From positions 2,666,001 through 2,730,000 of the forward strand of contig JAXBDG010000008.1 in the NCBI GenBank assembly GCA_036320915.1: a DNA stretch of 64,000 nt. The letters are read 5' to 3'. The position numbers and the translations under genes are program-made. This DNA is from Linnemannia elongata (Eukaryota > Mortierellomycota > Mortierellomycetes > Mortierellales > Mortierellaceae). This document shows positions 58,424 to 64,000 of this stretch, in pieces (the stretch's first letter is position 1; the number at the start of each line of letters is the position of its first letter). The notes beneath the pieces were generated by a model. The model saw only the letters and a program-made list of their open reading frames with translations, had not been told where the DNA came from and searched no databases.

Positions 58424-59160
58424 ACTTTTGTGGTTGCTCAAGGAAACGTAATTGAGCATCTAATATCAACAATGAGGAGCCCCAGCAAGGGGCAACTGAT
58501 GCGTAACGTGATTGTGAAGGTTGTGGAGGTGGTGTGGGACGACAAAGCTCTTGAGGCCAAGTAAAGTCTATCATCTCTTGTAATGCTGCACGAGCCATAT
58601 TGTGCGCCCCGTTATGGTCACGGTCCCTGGCTCGGTTGCATTATGTGCATTGGATGGAGCGACGGTCCATGGTGACATCGTCCTCACTCTTGATGTGGCA
58701 TTGACAGCACGATTTGGATGTGAAGTCCTCGTCAACTGACACGATCACGAACCCCAAGGCCTCCAACTAATTATGCAAGGCGATAGAAACAATAGCATTA
58801 GATTGATATGTCTTCTTTGCTGAACAGTAGTTTAGAAAAAAAGGGAGAAAGAGAACGTTATTATTATGCTTATCTTGGTCTTCAGCTTCATGAAGAACTG
58901 CAAATGTCGAATAGGTCGACCGGGCCTGGATGTGAAGTTGCCAACTCCAGCAACAAACAAGGGGGGGGCACCCTTCGTCTCCCTCTCTCCACTTGCCCTT
59001 GATTCCACACGACCGGATGACGGCACCGACAGCCTTGTTTAGTGTAGCGTTCTGAGCCTACTTCAGATTCCTTTTCTTGACGTTAGATATGATGGAACCG
59101 TAGAAGGCTCGAAGCCGCTTGACACCGAAAGTTTTACATTTATTCAGAGGATGAAGAAAG
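58424..59160 (-). pseudogene. Degraded Fanzor/TnpB-like RNA-guided nuclease (C-terminal part)
   Basis: Minus-strand translation shows a decayed IS200/IS605 OrfB-type C-terminus. From 59150 down it reads CKTFGVKRLRAFYGSIISNV, then TAG, then AQNATLNKAVGAVIRSCG, then a poly-C frame slip (58961-58970), then LFVAGVGNFTSRPGRPIRHL. After a non-matching gap and a TAG it continues LEALGFVIVSVDEDFTSKSC, the RuvC II/zinc-ribbon region (CCQC, then CT-stop-CN with TAA at 58641-58643) and DRDHNGAHNMARAAL, the RuvC III signature. TSKxCxxC ... CxxC ... DRDxNxAxN is the diagnostic order of TnpB and eukaryotic Fanzor proteins. At least three stops and one frameshift make it non-functional. The N-terminal half is missing or unrecognised; no ends or omega-RNA were defined. 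Confidence 0.8.
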
Positions 59161-59165
59161 GACTC

Positions 59166-60452
59166 TTACAAGCTAATAATGCCAAACCGAACGTACTTCA
59201 AAGAAGACAACGAACCAATCACATCACCTACAGTTCTCTTAAAATGAGCGCTGCACCAGCCTGCACAAGCATCAGAACCGAAGGCCAGGTGCACCTCACG
59301 CCAACGGGGCCTAAAAATGTAGGCCTGAGGGTCATGGTAATCTTCAAACTCTGGGTCCCATTCAATACTGTCCCTCGATGTCCCCTCATTGCTTCCATAG
59401 TCTTCGTCACCCTCGTGCAAGTGATTATTCTCTCCCGCGAGTCTGAATCCATTGAGCGTCAAACTCTCCAGGCCCGGACATGTCACCAGCTTGTCCAGAA
59501 ATAGCAATGGTTGTCGACGGGCACACGGTTCTCGGTAAAAAGGCACCGCCACCGCCAGATGTTTGCGTTGACTGCACTGCTCCAGGATTGTGCCCAAGTT
59601 GCAGAAGGAATCCCGATAGTTATCGTCACGAATGTCCAGCTCCAGGGTCTCGAGACAGATCCGGTGCACTGAGAAAGCCTCCATGAAAGTGTTGTCCAGC
59701 CTGATACGCCTACACGTCTGCTCCAGCGTCTTAAACTCCTCGACTCCTGTTTCCATCGACGTTATAATCGTATATCGCGACTTGCCCGTGTCATCCCGTT
59801 TTGAGCGTTTCAGTAGAATGGAGTTACAGCGGGTCAGGCGGAGCTCCTTGAGGTGTCCTGCATTCTAGGCCAAGGCGCGGTAGAGATACTCGGTAAGAAA
59901 GGTCCAGTCATCGAGACCCAGATATCGCAGTTGCTGGAGAGATAAAATACTCGCAAAGTCCTTTAACTTCTCCCATGATGACTTCTTGCGGATTCGCGCC
60001 CAATGAAGCACACGCAGTTCGGGGTTGGCGAGGATCAGTAGTTTAGCCCAAGCGCTGTCAACGGAAGAGGACAAACGGAGCTCATGAAGGCGAGAGCAAT
60101 AGAGCTCAGGCGACTCGCGCATTCGACCCAATTGCCTATAGTAGCTTGAGAGGTCAAGGAAGCGAATTTACGAGTTGTTTTTCTGGACACTATCGATAGG
60201 AATGTCGTACTCTTCATTGCCCATACATTCGTAGGCGTTGCCAAGAGACTTGACGGCGGATTCGACAAAAACGGACCATAGGAGAGGCGTAAGGGTTGTG
60301 CGGAAGAGACGGTTGATGGATATGGCTGCGAGGAGATCTTTTGGTTTGAAGAGCCAGACGTCTTCGTAGGCTAAATGTACAGATTCTCAGAGTGGGATAC
60401 ACTGGCCGATGACGAGGACGATTTCATAGAGGGAAAGTGGGTGTGTGTTCAT
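59166..60452 (-). pseudogene. F-box/LRR-type protein pseudogene
   Basis: A single continuous frame of 429 codons from ATG at 60452 to TAA at 59166, interrupted by TGA (60387-60389), TAA (60168-60170) and TAG (59865-59867) but with no frameshift. It starts MNTHPLSLYEIVLVIGQCIPL, F-box-like in position, followed by LLWSVFVESAVKSL. Leucine-rich segments follow (LHELRLSSSVDSAWAKLLIL, LRVLHWARI, LQQLRYLGLDDW, GHLKELRLTRC, LETLELDIRD and CPGLESLTLNGFRL). The arrangement matches the large F-box/LRR families of Mortierella-type fungi, which would act as substrate adaptors of SCF ubiquitin ligases. The frame conservation suggests recent inactivation; the first stop might be hidden in a short unrecognised intron. 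The Fanzor remnant abuts the 3' end. Confidence 0.7.
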
Positions 60453-61565
60453 CGTGGGTGGCAAAGAAGGAGCGAGGCAAGTTTTTTTCTTTTGCCTGGG
60501 ACAAACACCTTTCTTTTATTCAATTATCAATGAACACTCGCATAATGCCACTACTTAAAGGCGAGAGATGAAAAGGATGTGGTAGCGGTGGCAAGGGGAT
60601 GAAGGTGTGGGAATGATGGCAAAAAAAAAGTGAGAAATGCGATCAAGATAGGGCCTGGGAGCGGTGGCAAAAAAGAGGGCGAGAAAGGAAGGAGTGTGGT
60701 GGCAAAGGAGGAGAGAGTCAGAGATTGTTGACCAATTGCACCAAAAGGATAATTTAGCACCGAATCGCGAGAGGCAACAAACGACAGCGAATGCTAACAA
60801 ACAAAGCACACTACCTCCTTGGCTTTCGGATTACAACACAATGTCTTATCAAACCTGTTGCCGTTCAGCACAGTGTACTTCTTTCGCATCGCGCTAGTGA
60901 ATGAAGAAAATGATGTTGTCACTTACCAATCGAACCTCGACCACTTTGTAGATAACCACACCTACGACAACTCGACCTCGTAACTTCCACTGTGAACATC
61001 TCCTAGACTCCTTGTATTATGCAGACTAGGAACTGTGGAAAGTAGCACCTACGCATTCTAAAAATGGCAAGGAGAGATCAGTCATTCGACTTTGAGTAAA
61101 AGCAGAGAGGATGTATAAAAGAGAGTGGATCTGTCTGTGATTCTAAACGATAACCTGATTACATGGCAGAGTGAATGCTAGGAGAGTGAATGTTGATCGG
61201 AAATGAAAAAGGTAAGGACGGTGTGGGAGTGAGCCGATTTTAGCCCCCCCATTGTTTTGTTTCCCACGCAGAGCATGGATAACAGAACATAGCGTTGCTT
61301 CCTTGGACACCCTTTCACACAGACACGCGTAAAGTACGACAAAGAACAACTCGATCGCGTAGAGAAGACTTGTTTTTCTCTCTCTCTGCTCTCTTCTCGA
61401 AGTCTAAAGAAGGCTAAGAGACAAAACGGATCGACGTGAAAATGAAACGCTCACACTCTATCAGTCTCACTCGCTGATGAATCGCTTTGATCACAACGGC
61501 AACCAAGAAAGGATAGACCATGGCAGTTGATGGTCCCGTTTCCACGTGGACTCTGTCGTGCAATG

Positions 61566-61735
61566 CTTCCCTTTCACTTCTCTCCTTCTCTGTCCCGCTC
61601 TACTTCCCTTTCACTCCACTCTATCTCGGTCGCGCTCTGCTTCCCTTTCAATTCTTTCTTTCTTTGTCGTGCTCAGCTTCCCTTTCATTTCTCTCTTTCT
61701 CTGTCGTGCTCTGCTTTACTTTCACTTGTCCCAGT
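61566..61735. repeat. 37-bp tandem repeat, four to five copies
   Basis: Units start with CTTCCCTTTCA at 61566, 61603, 61640 and 61677, each exactly 37 bp, with a decayed fifth at 61714. The consensus continues TTCTCTC then CTGTCGTGCTCTG. Degenerate at about a third of positions. Confidence 0.85.
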
Positions 61736-62199
61736 TATCTTTCTTCACTTTTCCTACTTTCTCACCCCATTTTTGAGAGTGCGACTGCGCGTGTTTGTGC
61801 ATGTGTGTTGCTTGATTCGAGGCGGGGTGAAGATGACGAGGGTGTACGTGCGTGTATGTATATGTGTTGATTCGAAGGCTGGGCGGTCGTGTTGAAGTAG
61901 GGAAGGGTAGATTGCATACAGGATGAAAGTCAAAGAGCCAGAATAGAGAGAGTAGGGGGAGAGAGTGTGGAATGAAACGAGAGTGGGAGACAAATGAGAG
62001 AGAGAGGAAGTGTGGACGGGAACAAAGTGATGTGAAGGGAAGAGGGGGAGGGAAAGGGGGAGAGGATAAGTGAGAGACGGGAACGGGAAAAGAGAGACAA
62101 AGCATGGTTATTCTGTGAGAGGCAAGAGAAACGAAGCAAAAAAGACCCCCCCTCCTCCCAACACGAAAGAAAAGGAGCACAAAAGGGATTGAGTGGCAA

Positions 62200-63990
62200 G
62201 ACGTCCAAGTGCACGATTATGATCAAGGGAGTCAACAAAAGATGAACGGAAAAAAAGAATTCAAGGAGGTAAAAGCTAGGTGGAGAATGAGGTCGCGAAA
62301 AGAGAACAGATGACGTTTTGAATGATTGTTAAAAGTTGAGGGAAAGAAGGAACGTTGATTCCCTTGAAAAAAAAGGTGTTGGTGATGAGTAAATAGACAG
62401 GAAATAAAAACAAAGAACGGGAGAGAGAGAGGAATAGGACAGAGAAAAGAAATAGCGAGAAGGGGAGGGGAAGAAGGAAGAGGGAGAGGTCGTGAGGTGA
62501 GTGAGAAAGGGCAAATTACGTGGAGGGTAATTTCTTGCATAAGTAGGAATGAGAAAGAAAACGAGAAGATGGGTAACGAGGAGGACAATGGAGAGAGAGG
62601 GTGAGGGAGAGGAAAGAAGAAAGGAGAACAAAAAAGAGGTACAGAACGGGGGGGATTCATGAGGGAGGAGGGAGGCAAAAGAACTGTGGGTTGCTGCAGA
62701 CAGTGACATAAAAAAGAAAGAAGACAGCAGAGAAACAAAAAAAAAGTAAAAAGAAGGAAGAGAGAAGAGAACAAAAGAAGGAAGACAGAATAGAAAAAGA
62801 AGGCAAAAAGAAGACAGAAGGGAAAGAAATAAAGAGAAAGAAAAGAGAGAGACAGAAAAGGGAGAAATTGAGACGACACTTTTGATGAAAAAAAAGTGGA
62901 GGACGAGAGAGTCTTGTGTGTGAACCGATAGAATGAGATTACAAGAGTAAAAGGATGAGGTTATGAATGATTGTAAAGATTGAGGAAATGAATGTTGCTT
63001 AATCATGACCTTGCTGTTGATGATGAGGTGGAAATGGAGAGGGTGTTTCAGGAAAAAAGAAAGAGAGAGGAAGAGAGGGGAGGATGGGTTGGAAGGAGAA
63101 GGGAAGAAAACGGAAGAACAACAACAGAAGAAAAAAAAAACAAAAAAAAGAGTCAAGGAGAGAGGGGGAAAAGAAAGGCATGAAGGGGGTTAGAAAAAAA
63201 AACGGGATGAGAAAGAGAAGAGAACAAGAATACGTGAAAGAGAGAGGGAGGGAGAACGGTTCTTTGCAGGAAAAAAAGAGGCAAGACAGAAAAAAAAAGT
63301 AACAAAGAGGATGAAAGAGATTGAATTGGGTCGCAAGTTAACCCAGCTGATTGTTGATGATCAAAGGAATCGACACAATGATGAACAGAAAAGGGATTGA
63401 AGAGGTAAGAAAAAGAAGAGGATGCGTTTCCCAGAGCACAAAGGATGATGTTATGTCGTCTTGCGATTGGGGAAAAGAGAGTAGTGATTCGTGAGCAGAA
63501 GGCCGTTGATGCGGTGTGTATGGGGGAAAAGTAACAGAGAAAAGAGAATGAGAAGGGAAAAAACGAATAAAGAGTGGTGGGAAAGAGAGAGTAAGTAAGT
63601 GGGAGCGTGAGAAAAGATTGGTAGATTGAGCGATTGTAACCAGGGAAGGAGGAAAAGAGAAAGAAAAAAAAGGAGAACTAGCCAGAGTTTGGAATGATCC
63701 CTGTGAGTATTGATGATCAAAGGAAGCAAAACACACGATTAGTGGTGCGAGGAAGCAACGAAGATGAAGAATGAGAGAGCAAGAGGAAAACGGATGAGGC
63801 AGTGAATGGTTGTGACGTTGGTGGTGAGGGAATGAGTATTAACTTGCAAACAGATGTTGATGGGTGAGCTTGTAAAGAAAAGCGATGCAAATAAAAAAGG
63901 AGAGGAAGGAGAGAAAGTGTGGAAAATTGATTGTCGTATAGTCTTCTTGAATGGGGATCGGAAAAACACAACAGAAACAAACCCAGCAAG
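62200..63990. repeat. Purine-rich region with degenerate long-period repeats
   Basis: A block resembling TGATGATCAAAGGAATC recurs at about 62219, 63355 and 63710, and a GATGAGGTTATGAATGATTG-like block at about 62304, 62953, 63451 and 63797, embedded in GA-rich filler. The copies are too diverged to define a unit length. Confidence 0.45.
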
Positions 63991-64000
63991 AGAATAGAAA

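Larger units (their letters stand above)
60453..64000. other. 3.5-kb terminal region without recognised gene
   Basis: Contains the 37-bp tandem repeat (61566-61735) and, from about 61900 to 64000, a plus strand made almost wholly of purines (GAGAGA, GGAAGA). Long minus-strand open frames in the purine-rich part encode only Phe/Leu/Ser/Pro-rich low complexity and are not called as genes. Confidence 0.6.

Noticed and set aside
59166..60452. RIP or deamination as the cause of the pseudogene stops
   Set aside because: Every stop codon can be derived from CGA, CAA or CAG by one C-to-T change, so the pattern is not diagnostic without an intact relative.
62232..63156. Minus-strand open frames of 215 and 275 codons
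   Set aside because: They are the complement of polypurine DNA and encode only Phe/Leu/Ser/Pro/Cys low complexity; no conserved block, no splice pattern.
1..64000. tRNA, rRNA genes and CRISPR arrays
   Set aside because: No B-box/acceptor-stem pairs, rRNA blocks or regularly spaced direct repeats with unique spacers were found by eye.

Overview
The window is a fungal nuclear chromosome segment. Genes carry several short spliceosomal introns (about 48 to 250 nt, GT-AG with a few GC-AG), genes lie on both strands without operons, and intergenic DNA is full of homopolymer T and purine/pyrimidine tracts. The gene set (Pex12, prefoldin 2, BAG protein, POT peptide transporter, THOC2, WDR24/Rtc1) is general fungal. 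The tandem-Gln/Gly protein style, pseudokinase-ankyrin fusion, F-box/LRR remnant and Fanzor remnant suggest an early-diverging mould, most likely Mortierellomycotina. That placement is inference.

Layout. 1-1624: 3' part of an unrecognised + strand gene. 1910-3664 (-): PEX12. 4278-5087 (+): prefoldin subunit 2. 6706-7601 (+): ubiquitin-like/BAG co-chaperone. 7978-14329 (-): a 1,585-residue multi-KH RNA-binding protein with a 1.4-kb intron. 14330-19334: gene-poor. 19335-21196 (+): POT/PTR2 peptide transporter. 21519-26823 (-): a pseudokinase-ankyrin protein split by a 2.66-kb intron. 26824-30634: no gene recognised. 30635-32584 (+): ADP-ribosylglycohydrolase-family enzyme. 33705-38561: a complete Mutator-like DNA transposon with 104-bp terminal inverted repeats, a 9-bp target duplication and one spliced 1,375-residue transposase. 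38988-40676 (-): ABHD4/5-type hydrolase. 41311-42288 (+): DUF2470 membrane protein. 42637-51306 (+): THO complex subunit 2 in 20 exons. 51422-54018 (-): LisH/WD40 protein. 54788-58406 (+): WDR24/Rtc1. 58424-59160 (-): degraded Fanzor/TnpB-like nuclease. 59166-60452 (-): F-box/LRR-type pseudogene. 60453-64000: repeats and purine-rich DNA only.

The most interesting features are the transposon, which appears to have landed inside the 48-nt intron of a small minus-strand gene, its transposase with added C-terminal peptidase-like and zinc-finger-like modules, and the Fanzor remnant. Exon models were built by hand from splice signals and reading phase; all summed lengths quoted for complete models are multiples of three. 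No rRNA, tRNA or CRISPR array was recognised.
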